From the NCBI GenBank assembly GCA_013397455.1, contig VYZB01000040.1, positions 1,231,544-1,295,543 on the forward strand: 64,000 bases of DNA, written 5' to 3'. Source of the DNA: Crotophaga sulcirostris. Lineage: Eukaryota; Chordata; Aves; Cuculiformes; Crotophagidae. The notes beneath the pieces are model-generated. The model was not told the origin of the DNA. It was given only the letters and a program-made list of their open reading frames with translations, and did not search any database. This document shows, in pieces, positions 25,825 through 39,162 of the stretch; positions within the stretch are counted from its first letter, which is position 1; the number at the start of each line of letters is the position of its first letter. Position numbers and translations under genes: made by a program.

Positions 25825-26280
25825 ATTGACTGGGACCCATCTTATGTGGGTCTTAAGATATTTTTAAGGTACTTAGAAATGTAATGGGCTTTTAGTAATA
25901 TCCTGAGAGAAGTGCTGCACAAGGCAAATCCAGTTTGGGCCAAACCATGGTGGTTTCATGATTCTGTGGCCTGCAGGTGCCATGGGAGTGTGCACCCATG
26001 TCCAGACTGAAGGCCAGGCTGAGTGCAGGGTCAGGACCGTCACTGCCAGCGGTGATGGGCTCCTCTGCTGCTGAAGTTGTTTTCTTCACAGCAGAGCTCT
26101 TTCCTGCCCAGTTGCCTCCTTCCAGCCAACCCCATGGTCTGCACAAGACAAAGCACTGACACAGTGCAGGACATTCATTTTCCTTTGCTCTGGGCAGCTT
26201 CACTAGATACAAGCGTGTTCCACCATATATGCTCCAGCGTGTGTTCTGGGCAGCTTCTGTGCCTGCTCCTCTTGCTTTTA

Positions 26281-26672
26281 TCATGGAATCATAGACTGTC
26301 CTGAGTTGAAAGGGACCCACAAGGATCATTGAGTCCAACTCCTGTACCTGCACAGGACAACCCCAATATTCACACAGTGTGTCTGAGGGCATTGTGCAAA
26401 TGCTTCTTGAATATTGTCAGGCTTGGTGCCGCGACTGCTTCCCTGGGAGCTGTTCCAGTGCTCCACCACCCTCTGGGTGAAGAACCCTTTCCTAATATCC
26501 AACCTAAACCTCCCCTGGCACATCTTCCTGCCATTCCCTCGGGCCCTGTCATTGGTTCTCTCAATGCTTCATTGCACTGAGAGAAGACATCAGCACCTGC
26601 TTCTCTTCCTCCCCTTGTGAGGAAGCTGTAGGCTGCGATGAGGTCTCCCCTTTTGTTCAGACCTCTGCTGGC
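26281..26672 (-). mobile_element. CR1 fragment (CCTGAGTTG-type subfamily)
   Basis: The plus strand starts ATCATAGACTGTCCTGAGTT and continues with CACAGGACAACCCCAATATT, CTCTGGGTGAAGAACCC and GAGGAAGCTGTAGGCTGCGA. This is a reverse-strand CR1 of a different subfamily from the GGTTTGGGTTGG copies. The reverse-strand translation keeps the end-of-ORF block [19 protein letters not shown]. About 390 bp, 5'-truncated. The same subfamily recurs in MRPL35 intron 3. Confidence 0.9.
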
Positions 26673-28664
26673 GAAACTCCTTCCAGGTCTTTACACAAAT
26701 TTCTGTTTTATCACTTCTGTGTTCATGGTCTGTGGAAGTCAGGCTGCAGCATTACAGAACAATTACGTAAGAGCTTTTTTTCCACCTCAGGAATGACAGA
26801 GTGAAAATCTCCAGGGATATCTGTTTGTCTTTTGGCAGTGCCTGGTATCTGCTTAAACACTGGTCAATATTAAACAAGCTTGCTTGGAACTGGCATCTAA
26901 GACGTAACAAATATTGTGTTCGGTGGTATTCTCTCAACTAACATCTCTTAGTGCTGTTGCAACAACCTGTGGCACAGTTGAGAGGGAGGAACAATTTTAA
27001 TCCTTGCAGAAAATGAATATATCTAGCAGATATTGAAGAATCAGCTGTATATCAGGTGAACTGTTGTGGCTGTTTGTATTTGAGGGGGATTTTAATACTA
27101 AAATGCTGATTGGGAGCCTTAAGCAATGTAAGAAACATGCAAGAACTTTAGTGATGAATTGGGAGTGGTTTTTGAGTGTGCACCGCAAGGTTGTGCTCCG
27201 TAGAAGTGACTGATACAGTAATGTACAGCTTAAAAAATGCATCTGGGCAGGGGCTGGCACAGCCAGCATGTTCTGTCAGCCATCCACAAGGTGTTGCAGC
27301 ATAAAGCCAGTCTTTGGAGTCCCAAACAAAATAGTGGGATTGTCACCCTGAAGACACAAGGTGATGGATCACGCACAGTCAGCACCACAGCTCAGCGAGG
27401 ACCTTAATGGGACATTCACTGCATTGTGTTTTAAACAAATCACCTTATTGCTGTGTTAGATATATCCAGCCCCTTCTTTGTGGTGTGCTACCAACTGCAC
27501 TTGAGATTATTACAGTGGAAAGTGCTCTTAAGAAACAAATTCACTTTACATCGAGGGGTCTGTTCATTTACCTCTAAACTAATCCAATTAAATGGTGTGG
27601 GTGGTTTCATTTTTGTTCTTAGCCAATTTTGCTTCCAGCGCTTGCACTGGGGATTTTGATTTAACCTTTCTCTCATTGAACTCAAAGAACAAACGACAAC
27701 TTTCCATTGCTCTAGGCATTTTGCTCCTTAAAAACTCCCTTTACTAAATGTTTAATTGAATTTTTACAGGAATGATTTGCATCACTTTGCATCAGTGGCA
27801 ACTCTGAATTGCGATTTGGGAGTTTCTCTGTGTTCTCTGGGAGCTTGGGGTGTTTAAAAATGCTCTTGTACTTTTTAGGGTTATTTTAGGGAAGGAAAAA
27901 TTTTCATAGAAAATCAGTAGGTCTTTTAAGTACATTTCCATTTTAGCAATAGAAAGTTAAAACATTAATTGTTGTTTAATAAATTCCAGTTGAACTACAG
28001 ATATTAGGAAAGCAAAGATGAAGATTCCTGTGCTCTGAAACAATGTTCCTTCCCCCTCTACACCCAAATGTTTTCCCCTAACAGTTTATTCTTTCCTTTT
28101 CTCTATGTAAATATTATGGGACTCTGATGTAAGTGTCACAGATTGCATGAGTTTTCTTTTGAGGTGTTTGGAATAGACTAGCATTTAACAACTTAATCAT
28201 TTGTGGGATGTGTTTTCATTAACGGATGACTTTGTTGACATGATTAGACTTGTTTGCTTTGGTTGCACTTGACTTCAGCTTTGGAGAGGATGTCTGCCCC
28301 TGTTTTGTCGCTCCTGGGCAGTGTGTGCTGGTGGAGTTGGCTGCTCCTAACTTCTTGGTTTGGGAATGAAAACTGTTGGGGAAGTACATGACTTGGGTCA
28401 ATGTCTTTTGGAAATGATGGGAAATTTGTCTTTGTTGCAGGGAAAAGAAGCTGATCACCATCATGTAATAAATATCTGCTCTCTTGCTCTTATTAAGTGG
28501 TGTGCAAACTTCCTTATGTGAATTGTCCTCCGGAACAGCTTCGCTCTGGAGTGACTTTATCTTCCATTACAACAATACACTACCTTGCTTCTGGTTCATG
28601 TAGGCTGTGACTATAGTTTTCCCCATTGGTCCCAAAGATTTACAGTGACAGGAGAAAGAAGTAT

Positions 28665-28918
28665 TATAGAACCATAGAATCATAGAATGGTTTGGGTTGG
28701 AAGGGACCTTAAAGACCACCCAGTCCCACCCCCCTGCCATGGGTAGGGACACCTCCCACCACACCAGGCTGCTCAAGACCTCATCCAACCTGGCCTTGAA
28801 CACCTCCAGGGAGGGGGCAGCCACAGATTCCCTGGGCAACCTGTGCCCGTGTCTCACCACCCTCATTGTGAAGAATTTCGTCCTAATGTCTAATCTAAAT
28901 CTTCCCCCTTCCAGGGGG
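28665..28918 (-). mobile_element. CR1 3'-end fragment
   Basis: The plus strand reads CATAGAATGGTTTGGGTTGG, then the GGTAGGGACACCTCCCACCA block, through to CTAAATCTTCCCCCTTCCAG. It is a 250-bp 5'-truncated minus-strand CR1. The reverse translation includes [17 protein letters not shown], the end of CR1 ORF2. Confidence 0.93.
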
Positions 28919-31564
28919 GGTCCGGCTTTTCTCAAAGGTATTGGGGTGCCTGATTCCCACTGTAACTGTATTTAATTGTCCAGATTTTTCAGAGGATCTA
29001 GATCAAAGTCCTTAGCTCCTCTGTAATTAGAGTCGGCCAGACCCTGACCTCTGTTATATTCATGAAAATCCATAGGAATTACTCTGGATTTAAACAGCAG
29101 TGCAGATTAGAGCCTAAATCAAAGCAATTGCTGAAAAAACAGCCTCCTACTGAATCCCATTTTCTGCTATAGAAAGAGTTTTGCAAGTGAGATTTTTTAG
29201 CCCAGGTGGAATTGCAGAGATTAAAGATGATGATGATCTGGCCCTACATTCCCTTGTCCATGCTGAGTCATTCCCTGTGGTGCATTTACTATTATAGCTT
29301 AGATTCCAACCCTGTCTACTTTAATTTGGAATATTCCCAGCTTCAGGGCTCCCACATGGTGTTGGTTCTATTGGTTCCCTTTGAAGGAATTAGGACAGGA
29401 CAACAGGAACTGGAATTAAGGGGACCCTTTCCTTAGGCTGTTTACAGTCAGATTCTGTCTTGCCTTAGGGAAGAGAGGAGTGTAATCTGGTCTAGATACC
29501 GAAAAGGTGTTTGCAAGAGGCAGCAGCAGCTTTAGCCCTGGCACATCAGCCCGTTTCTCATTTCTACAGTGATTCTGCCCCTCCACACAAAGATGTGGGG
29601 CCATAAATGCAAGAGATGGAGACACCTGAAACACAGCCTGCTCTGAGATGGGGAGTGAGAGCCTCCCGAGGATGAGAGCACCAGGGGAGATGTGTGGTGC
29701 ATGGTCCATGCTTTAACGCAGCCGCTCCTGGCTGTGCCGCGGTCCCTGGGGCTGGCAGGTGCTTCCCTGGAGCAGCTCATGCTGCTGGCTCTGCCACTTC
29801 AGGGATATCTGATAGTGGCCTCAGGCCCCACAGCCTCAGATTCTGGAGACAGCTCTTAGAAACACACAGGAGGTCACCTGAGGCCACGTGCTGTCCTCAA
29901 GAAGCCTGTGCCAGCCCTGACAACATGTTTTGCTCCTCAGTCTTCACCTTCTTCAGAAACAAACCTTGGTGTCCCAGAATCCATCCATTCACTTTAAGCC
30001 TCCATCTCCTTTCTCACTAATTCCTCACATGTATGCTTATTATTCTGGTTAATCCCCTGCTTTACATTTTCTCCTGCAGAGGAATCACTCTCCTGGTGTA
30101 GAAAAATTGGGGTTTTATCCTGTCTTCACTCTATCCACAAAAAAACCCGACTTCAGAGTTGGCACTGGCGTAGCAGCCCTTTGGAGAGGGGCTGCCTCCG
30201 GCCCCACAGGAGTGTAAAGCTTCCACAAACATGGGAGAAGGTCTGGCACCCCAGATCAATATGAGCATGGGATTGACCCCCTTCTTGAGGTAATATGGGC
30301 AGGGGATCCTCCCTTCTTGCTCCAGGTCTTAAAAACAGGGCCCTGTGTATTCAAGATGTGCTCTTGTCAATGGTAAGAAAGGTGGTAGAAGGGCCTGGGA
30401 CAGACCCACTTCTTCCCTTTTCCACTTCAGTGAGGCTACAACACAACTGGCTCTCCTGTGGCTGGTTTTCAGTGCCTCACTCATAATGAGATGGAGCTGG
30501 GGAGAAGAGGGACTCTGCCCAGCTTCCAGTGGAATTTACAGAGGGTCAAAGCAATATGTGCCAGTTTGGAGGCTGAGCTCTTCTCTGGATCTTCATGGAA
30601 GCAGCTCCCGGACACGGATGTGATGCTCAGGATGATGGGGAGAACGGAAGAGCCTACAGGAACCTGTGCCTCCGCTGTGCCTGTTGTGGAGACGGGTGAT
30701 GTAGGTGGCAGAGCTGTCTGGATGTCTTTTTTGCCCAGTATCCAATTCAAGAGAGGGAATAATATTGGAGAAAGCAATGTACGGTAGAAAAGCATGGGAT
30801 TCCCAGGGGTGTTATCAGAGCTGACAGTTCCCTCTGTCTCCTTTTGCAGTGGAGCATCTTGGTTCTCCATCATCCCTCCAATCTGTCCCCTTTCCTGGGC
30901 AAAGCCATTGTCTCCTCGCAGCAGCTCATGGTGGACCAACCTGCAGTCCACATCTGAGGGACCTCTGGGGAAGAGGGCAGCTGGGAACAGCCACATGAAT
31001 CGGTGCTGGGGGCAGTACTTAGCCTCCAGGCTGCAAATTTGGGTGTGTTTAGTTCAGGCTTTGCTCTGAACAAACAGCATTAAAACCAAACTTGCCTCCA
31101 TTTTTCATTGACTTAGAGAGGCGCAAGGGCCAGCTCCCACATCCAAGGTGACCTAAGCTAGGCTCCTCCTGAGTATCTCACTTTGCAAGAGGAAGGATAA
31201 AATAGTAACTAAAATAAAAATGTTCCCGGACTGGTTTGCCACGTGGTCTAGAGAACATTTAATTCTCCCCTTAGTGTAGTCTTAACACCAGAGTCATATA
31301 CAGAAAAATAACAAGTCAGCGATGTCCTGGGCCTCTCTGCAATGTGACCATCAGCATTTTCAGTACAGCTGGCAAAAAGTTGACTTCCAGCTCTTCCTGG
31401 AAACCTGCAATGTTGTGTTGCAGCCTGCCCATGCAAATGGTGACAAAGGAGTAGAAACACAGCAGCAGTGGCACCGCTCCCTCGAGCAGCAGCCGCATCC
31501 TGTGGACTGAATGCAGGGGCTGAGAGCGCTCAGCTGCTGACTTGAGTGGCTGGAGAGTAGTCAG

Positions 31565-32257
31565 GCGGAAAGGGACCTGGGAGTGCTGGTTGACAGGAAG
31601 CTCAACATGAGCCAGCAGTGTGCCCAGGTGGCCAAGAAGGCCAATGGCATCCTGGCCTGCATCAGGAATAGTGTGGCCAGCAGGACCAGAGAAGTTATCG
31701 CCCCCCTCTACTCGGCACTGGTCAGGCCTCATCTTGAATACTGCGTACAGTTCTGGGCCCCTCAGTTTGGGAAAGATGCCAGGATACTGGAGGGTGTCCA
31801 GAGGAGGGCAACGAAGATGGTGAAAGGGCTGGAACACAAACCCTACGAGGAGCGACTGAGGGAGCTGGGGCTGTTTAGTCTGGAGAAGAGGAGGCTCAGG
31901 GGTGACCTTATTGCTCTCTACAACTGCCTAAAAGGAGGTTGTAGTCAAGCGGGCGTTGGTCTCTTCTCACAGGTGACCAGTGACAGAACTAGAGGGCACG
32001 GACTTAAGCTTCGTCAGGGGAGGTTTAGACTTGATGTTAGGAAGAAGTTCTACACTGAAAGGGTGATTGGCCATTGGAATGCACTGCCCAGGGAGGTGGT
32101 GGAGTCGCCGACCCTTGATTTGTTTAAGGGAAGATTGGATGAGGCACTGAGTGCCATGGTTTAGGTGATGAGTTGGTGTTAGTGTTGGCTTGTAGGTTGG
32201 ACTTGATGATCTCAGAGGTCTCTTCCAACCTGGTTATACTGTGTGAAACTGTGTGTG
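31565..32257 (+). mobile_element. CR1 retrotransposon with open ORF2 C-terminal region
   Basis: This is a roughly 690-bp plus-strand CR1. An uninterrupted frame (31583-32164, 193 codons) encodes the reverse-transcriptase C-terminal end and downstream ORF2 tail, with [40 protein letters not shown] and [20 protein letters not shown]. It ends naturally at a TAG (32162-32164). The intact frame suggests one of the youngest CR1 copies here. The 3' end is GGACTTGATGATCTCAGAGG, then CTTCCAACCTGG, then a GTGTGAAACTGTGTGTG tail, unlike the ATTCTATG octamers of other copies. It is not a host gene, and the 5' reverse-transcriptase core is missing. Confidence 0.93.
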
Positions 32258-35200
32258 AGTTTGGCCCTGGAGAGAGCCCTGGTGAGAGCTGCTGGCTTGT
32301 GGTGTTGGTGGAGCCAAATCACTTCCCCTTTCCCTCTCCTGTATCCAACTATAATAGCTGTTGGAGAATTCAGTTCTTTCGTGTTTTAAGGATCTAAATA
32401 GATGAAGAAGTATTAGACAGTTAAGAATCCTCTTTCATTTTAGTCTTTGGGTTTTAGTCTTTGGCCCATCAGAGTCTTACAGTCAGGCTGAGATAACAAG
32501 CATGGAGCATTATCTCTATATGGGTTTATACAACAGTCTAAGTATAGAGCAAATAATTGTGGTTAATGCCATCTAAACAGCAAACACGTCCACTCCTGAC
32601 ATGTTTCAGAATGAAGAAAGCTTAACTCTCAGTCAAACAAAGAACACTCCGGCCCTGCTGATACGAAATTGTCTGTGGAGAAGCAGAAAGCTTGGTCACA
32701 CTGGGTGTCCTCTTCTGTGCCTCTTGTTTTGGACTGTCCATTAAAAATACTTGCTTCCCTTCCTGGATTTAAGGCAGCAAACGGATCGTGTTGTGCAGCA
32801 TGACCAGTCCCACAAAGATCTTGCCGTGGGTTACAAGGACAAGAAGCACCAAGCGTTAGTGGTCTGTAGCCATGGGGCCACAATCTGCATTCAGATTCAG
32901 TAATGTTCCATAAAATTTACTCCACGGTGACAAAAGAGAGACTCTTCCTCGTGATCTTGCAGTAGAGCACCCGCTGTTGAGGGTCTGTTCAACGCCTCCT
33001 GAAGCTTTTGCTTAACTTCAGTGGATCTTAGACTAGGTTCTTGGCTTGAGCTCTCTCAGCTTTGAGTCAATTAGTGCTGCTGTGCTTCCTGTTTCTGCAT
33101 CCCAGGCAGCTCTCTCCGTACTGCCCAGAGAGCTTCAACTCTCATTTGGTGTCTCCTAGAGGACACTGCTTCTGGAAGCAGTAGATGTGTGAACTGTGGA
33201 TGGAATGAGCGATTCAAGAAATCAGCTATTTTATTTATCCCTGACCCAAACAAAAAAAAATCTCCAGAACATCAGAGGCTGTGAATGTGTTCTCATTTTT
33301 TTGTGAAATAATCCAAATAGAGCTTATAATGGCTTCATAAACAAGAGCCTTTTGATTTCTAACCCCACAGCTGCTGTTACTAGAGTGTGATGTGTGAGCC
33401 TTCTGTCTATTAATCCCTGGAAGATGCATGGCTTTGCAGTGAGTTGGCATTTGGCAGAGTGTGAATCAAACCACCACTGATTTCCTCATCCTTTGTCTTC
33501 ACATTTAGACTGTAAATGGCCGTGTTAAATAGGTATGGACAATAAGTATGAAAATCCACCCGAGACAAACTGTGAAACAAAAGGCTCTGTGTTCTCAGAT
33601 GATGAAGAGAATAATTCATTGGACTGTGCATCCTTGAACAAAAGACCCAAAAAGAAGGATCAACCCCTTGAGGTACTTCCATATTGTCCAAGGCTCCTCC
33701 TTCTATGACATCCCTTGATTCTTCAACTGAATGAACGTCTCTCTTTGGTCTAAAAACACTGAGTCCAAACAATAGATTTCTGGTCTTTCAAGGGTGGGTC
33801 TTGTTATGGGTTCACTCTCTTTTCTGCATGAGTGACTTTCCTAACAGAAACTTGAATTGGTGGAGATAATACCTATACAGGGCTTCAGAGCTGGATCTGA
33901 ATTGCAAAACTTGGAGAGAGCTCTAAACCATGTGCTAACCTGGAGGTACATGGGGGAGAGGATTTGGATATCACCCACTAGTTGATTTTCCCTGTCTGTA
34001 GAGGAAAACATACCTTCACCCCAAGTCATGATAGCGGTGGTGAAAACAGCCAGCACCCACAGCCAGAGCACACAGTTCAGAGCCTGGTCCTACTCACTTG
34101 AGCTTGTACCTAGACAGACACCACCAAAACCAGCAGCAGATCGTCCTTCATGGTATCAGTAAGTTTTTGAATCAGATGCTGTAGTAACAAGTATGCTTTA
34201 ACTTGCTTCCTGGAAATAAAAGGACTAAAGGAGGTGCAGATCTCGCATAGGGTTTGCCAAAAGCAAACATTTTGTTGTGGAGGAAATAAAACCTCCATGG
34301 GAGATGCTGTAGGCAAAGAGTTCTTCCAGATCTGGGCAGGGGAGACAGAGTGACAACCAGCAGCTCTCGGGTCTGAGCTGGGAGATCTCCACCACGGGGG
34401 AGCTGGGTTTGTTCCACAATCCCCGTGGCTCAGTGTGAGGGAGCAGGAGCAGTATGAATTGGTTAGCAGTTGTACGTCCTTCTGGTGGGTTGTCCTACCC
34501 CTGAGGGCTCTCACCAAAAGCCAGGCTGCTCCTGGAAAGGTGTAGCTGCTGTCAGAGCTGTCAGGTGGCCTCCTAGAGGAGGCAGAGCTCTTCATTACTG
34601 GTTTAAGAGTCTTTACAGTGCAGTTAATGGCTGCTTTGCTCTAAGAGCTGTCTGGCTTCCCAGAGAACAGCCCTCTCCTAAGCTGCAGGAGCTACTGCTT
34701 TAGTTGTCCATCTGTGTTCCAGGGCTCCTGGTTTACAGAGAGCCACTCTGAGCCAGCACCCATTGAGCCTGGGGTGGTGTGGGACCCCTGCCTGCCAGAC
34801 ACAGCAGCCTTTTCCTCAGCCATTCTCCTCCAGCTGTGCCTTTCTGGATTCAGCCATCCCATCCAGGTCTGTTGTCCTTTTAGGGATTCACAGCGGGGAC
34901 TTGGGGTGAAATTTCAGGCTTGGAAGGTGGGGTAGGGTGGTGGATTCATGCCATCTGTGCAAGAAACTACTCTGAATTGTGAGCAAGCTAGAAGAGATGG
35001 AGTCTGCTAGAAAAGATGGAGATTTAGGTGGAGTCAAAACCTTGGTGCTCTGTAGTTCCTTATCTTTATGAATATTCATAGCTCGCTGCATCATGAGAAT
35101 GTGGAAACACAGCATGATCTTGGGTTGGAAAGTCCTATAAAATAGAAATGACCTCACTTGTGAATGGTACGATCCTGTCACAGTCTCACAGGTAACGAGG

Positions 35201-35948
35201 TTGATGCTGTTAAAGAAAGCAAGGCTTTGGATATTTTTATGTAAGTGGAGTAGAGGAGCTTTACCAGGCCTTGTGGTGTTATTTAATGCTATGAGAGGCC
35301 TCCACACTGAGAATTTGTGCTCCTCTGGAACACGTGGTAACCGTTTGTTTCTGTGAAGCTCACAAGACACAATGCCGTGCCAAAGCTCTTCTGAGAGAAG
35401 GATGCACTGCAGATTAGAGGGCTGGGTTTTTTTTTGTTAGCTAGGCTAGCTAATTTCTATCTCAGCCTGGGGAGCGGGGTAAGCCAATTTCATGGAGTTG
35501 ATCTGGCTTCTCAAGGACGTTCAGGGGTCCTTTTTAAAGCCCTCTGTGTCAGGCAGAATTGCAATAGTTAGCTTCAACAATAATTTCAATGGATTGTGTC
35601 TGAGCTGTCTCCCAAGCAAGAGGCTGATCTTTTGAAAGAGCTCTGCTCTGTGAGAATTACAGGCATGGTGTGTTTCACTCCTTCAGCTTCCTAACGCCCC
35701 GATGAGCTGTACGGCTCTGTTGGACAGTGCAGGGTGGGCTGGGAGGCACCAGAGCTGGCTTTCTGCCACTGGTTTGCTCTCTTGATCCAAGAGCTGCTGT
35801 AAGTGGCATCAATTTCTCCTGGCTTCTTTGACCAATATTTATTAGCAGTCTTCAGCCACACCTCTAACCAAGCGCCAGGTGCAACCTGGGAAAAGGACTA
35901 CAACAGGTTTCTTCAAGGGGTTAGTCCTCAGCTGGTTATTTCTTAATG

Positions 35949-36366
35949 ATCATAGAATCACAGAATCATAGAATGGTTTGGGTTGGAAGGGACCTTAAAG
36001 CTCACCCAGTTCCAACCCCCCTGCCATAGGCAGGGACACCTCCCACTTGTTCAGGTTGCTCAAAGCCTCATCCAGCCTGGCCTTGAACACCTCCAGGGAT
36101 GGGGCATCCATGACTTCTCTGGGCAACCTGTGCCAGTGCCTCACCACCTTCACAGTGAAAAATTTCATCCTAATATCTCATCTAAATCTCCCCTCTTTCA
36201 GCTTAAAACCACGCCCTCTCGTTCTATCCCTGCACTCCCTGATCAAGAGCCCCTCCCCAGCTTTCCTGTAGCCCCTTACATACTGGGAGGTTACTCTAAG
36301 ATCTCCCTGGAGCCTTCTCTTCTCCAGGCTGAACAACCCAGTTCTCTCAGCCTGTCCTCATGATCG
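35949..36366 (-). mobile_element. CR1 fragment
   Basis: The plus strand begins with three overlapping tail octamers (CATAGAATCACAGAATCATA), then GGTTTGGGTTGGAAGGGACC. It runs through TTCTCTTCTCCAGGCTGAAC to CTCAGCCTGTCCTCATGATC. About 418 bp, minus strand. It lies 145 bp before the terminal REEP1 exon. Confidence 0.93.
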
Positions 36367-36510
36367 TCAGGGCCAAGATCTGCTTCTCCATTACTTCATG
36401 CCTGAAATGGGATCATTGCCACAGAGGTATCAGAAAGATGGGTGAGTTTTAAGGAAAGAAAAAAACCATTTCCTATTCTACCACTGAAGTTTTCTCTTGT
36501 TTTTCCGCAG

Positions 36511-36521
36511 GCACCGCCTAG
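36511..36521 (+). CDS. REEP1: REEP1 terminal coding exon (11 nt of coding sequence)
   Basis: The acceptor TTTTTCCGCAG is followed by GCACCGCCTAG. Joined to the phase-1 G from 15394, it reads Gly-Thr-Ala-stop, giving the C-terminus SGTA that ends human REEP1. Only 11 nt of this exon is coding; the rest is 3'UTR. The agreement of phase, splice site and terminal residues makes this short call secure despite its size. Confidence 0.93.
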
Positions 36522-39116
36522 GACCTTTAGGCCTCGCTTCAGGAAGAAAAGTACCTCGTCCTCTGCCACTGAAACAATGTGAGTGCAATGAGCCAATAGC
36601 ACTGAGATCCACAGAATGTCTCTCTTCTGCCTTAAAGAGCTACTCGTTAATAACATAGGAAACAGCCGTGGGATGGATGTGCTTTGATGTACAGCATTGT
36701 AGACATGGCCTTCCTCTCTCCTCTCTCCGTATCCTTCTGTTGCAGGCTTCTCGCGTCTGTCCGTGACGTGGGTAGGACAGTCTGGCAGACACCCGCAGGT
36801 TGAGAGTCCTTGCTTTGTTTGCAGAGTGTACACCCACTCACGCTAATCCTGTAAGGCTGTACATTTACAATTCTCATTTGTGTCTGCAAAGCTCTAGCTC
36901 TGTGAATGCACAGCGAGAACAAAAATAATCCGTTGCTCATGATGATACATTGACAGTGTATTTATTTATGGCTTTATCATTAATGAAGAGGATTTGCAGA
37001 AGCCATGGATTTCTCTTTCCTCCCTTCCTCCTCAAGACTGTGAACGATGTAACAAACGTTAAAGTACTATGACTGTACAAAATGTCCAGGACTCATTAGT
37101 GAAAGCTGAGCTGCAGCTCTGTTTCTCTTTCTGCGAGTAAATCACGTGTATTTCGAGAAAATCATCGTGCTAAAACCCATACAGTCAGAACCACTTACAG
37201 AGGATGAGGAAGAGATGTGCAAGAGAAAATTAATGGTTGTGCAAGAGAAAATAAATGGTTTCAACGATGTAACGAAGGGGGAGTCTTAATTTTGATCAGC
37301 CTGAGCCAGGAGAGTATTGTGTGGAAAATGATGGCAGCTAGAAGGACTAGACTGTGTTGCTTGTGGCAGATGTCCTACTGCCAGTTGTGAAGTGTGAGCA
37401 AGCCAGGACTGTACTGGCTGCAGCGACAGACGTTAGAATCGCTCTAGTGAGGCAGTTTCAGGGAAGGACACACCTTTCTCCCCTGCCATCAGCAGCGTTG
37501 GTCCCAGCGCTCCGCTTTCCTGGCGAGGTGCTGCTGTTTCACTTGCACGAGCAGAGCAGGGCGCTGGGTCTGAGCTGCTTTTAGAAGCCTGGAGTTTCAC
37601 CTGTAGAATGGAGTTTGGTTAGAACCGCAAGAACCAGGCGGAGCGGCGTCTTTGTATCCATATATAAATGAGAAATACAAAAGAAGAGGAAGACGTGGTA
37701 GGGTTTGTGTGTTTTGTGCTTCAAGTTGGTGTCTCTTGTAAGTGTTGAGCATGTGAGATTCACACATCAGTTAACTACGAGTCCCTTTGTGTTTGCTCTT
37801 GGACCTGTCACATAGACTAGAAAAACACTTAGCATTACGTAGAACGTGCCCTCACTAATGGATCGGTACCCGGGCTTGGTGACGAACAGGACTGCTAATT
37901 AGTTCAGGTGCAGCAGCCCAGGATGCCAACAGCCAGCTGGAGTGCATCAGGCTCAGAGATAAACCCAAAGTGGCCTTTAAAACCTTTTTTTCTGCCAGAT
38001 GTGCATCAATATGCCAGCTGTCTCTGTCTGATGGATCCCTGAGGTTTCCCCCAGAGCTTCCTACATACATGGGGAAGAGAGAAATAGATTATGCGCACGC
38101 ACAAATGTTTATCCGACCTGGCTAGGAAGTGGGAACAGTGAGCAGATATTTCCTGTGTCTGCCATAATATTTGGCCTCATTACCTGAGAATTTCATTTCT
38201 TTTACATGTGCAATCATATTTTGCTGTGAGTAAGAAGGAAAAAGTCTTCAGAAAGTAAATTGAAAAAAAAAACCAACCCACCAAACCTGTCTAAATAGCA
38301 GCTACAGAAGAGTCAGTCCTTGCAAGATACCCAGCAGAAGCTTTGAGGAGCTAAGCGTGTGTTTTATTTTTAAGCAGCTTTAGAGTTTATTTGATTTCTT
38401 TTGGCAAACACTAAAAAGAAATAGAAGAACCACTTGCAGTGTTAGCAGAAAATAAACCCCTGTGTTTCCCTGCTATGCAATGGGCTGCCATATGATAAAA
38501 AAGAAGCTGACAAGTTTGCACTCAGTTATGCCAAAAACCCCAGCAACACAGAGCTACATACCATCTGACCAATTCGGTTCTCAGACATGCTGCATTAACA
38601 TTGATCCACACTAAAATTATTAAATGTGCATCTAATCTGCTGTTTTACTGTCAACTTGACTGTTTAGCATTTCTTAAGTGCTGAGGTGAAATTGTCGACA
38701 AGGGAGTTGCCTTATATCTCTCAAAACATTCACTGTATAAAGGAGAAAAATAAACCTTTTCATATCTCTGGCAAAAATGTATTAATTTATCAACGGAGCT
38801 GTATATTTGTGTATAGATAGGCAAGAAATGTGAATGCCTGACCACGTGCACTTAGTGCTGTAGTGTTCTGTGTACAGAAGAGAACGGTCGTTTGCTTTCG
38901 ATTCCTCATCTTCCACGCACAGGTTGTTTACAGGCGTTGCCCCAAGTCTGTCATTTCTCTCTTTGGCTCCTTGCATTCATTCAGAATAAACACCAGACAT
39001 GAAGTCTTGTCTTGCAGTTTTTCTCTTGAGCCTCTGCCAAGGCACCAGCCTGATTCAGCGATTCGCCTTCCCGCGCTGATCCTGACCCCTCCTGGTAAAC
39101 CAGCGTTTGCAGGACT

Positions 39117-39150
39117 TAGAGAATCATTGAATGTCCTGAGCTGGAAGGAG
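39117..39150 (-). mobile_element. Short CR1 tail (CCTGAGCTGG type)
   Basis: AGAATCATTGAATGTCCTGA GCTGGAAGG (given in two parts) matches the extreme 3' end of the CCTGAGTTG-type CR1 seen at 26.28 kb, on the minus strand. Only about 34 bp survives. It is followed within 13 bp by the ATGG microsatellite. Confidence 0.65.
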
Positions 39151-39162
39151 AGGAGAGGGAGA

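Larger units (their letters stand above)
15395..36510 (+). other. REEP1: REEP1 last intron (21.1 kb)
   Basis: This complete intron ends in TTTTTCCGCAG at 36500-36510. It holds a solo LTR at 18.57-19.27 kb, a second LTR-like segment near 25.36-25.8 kb and CR1 copies near 26.28, 28.67, 31.57 and 35.95 kb. It also holds a 12-bp tandem repeat at 20.42 kb and short duplications at 19.9 and 22.8 kb. In the stretches 15395-18559, 19274-25349, 26673-28664, 28919-31564 and 32258-35948 I see no supported exon, RNA gene or further recognisable element. The longest frames there (for example 20001-20474 minus, 23263-23787 minus, 30481-30996 minus and 34110-34595 minus) have no domain I recognise. Confidence 0.75.

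Noticed and set aside
31583..32164. 193-codon open frame that looks like an intact gene
   Set aside because: It encodes the CR1 reverse-transcriptase end, with the [16 protein letters not shown] block. It is annotated as a mobile element instead.
34110..34595. 161-codon minus-strand frame in the REEP1 intron
   Set aside because: Ser/Pro-rich with no recognisable domain; neighbouring overlapping frames in other phases are just as long, as expected by chance.
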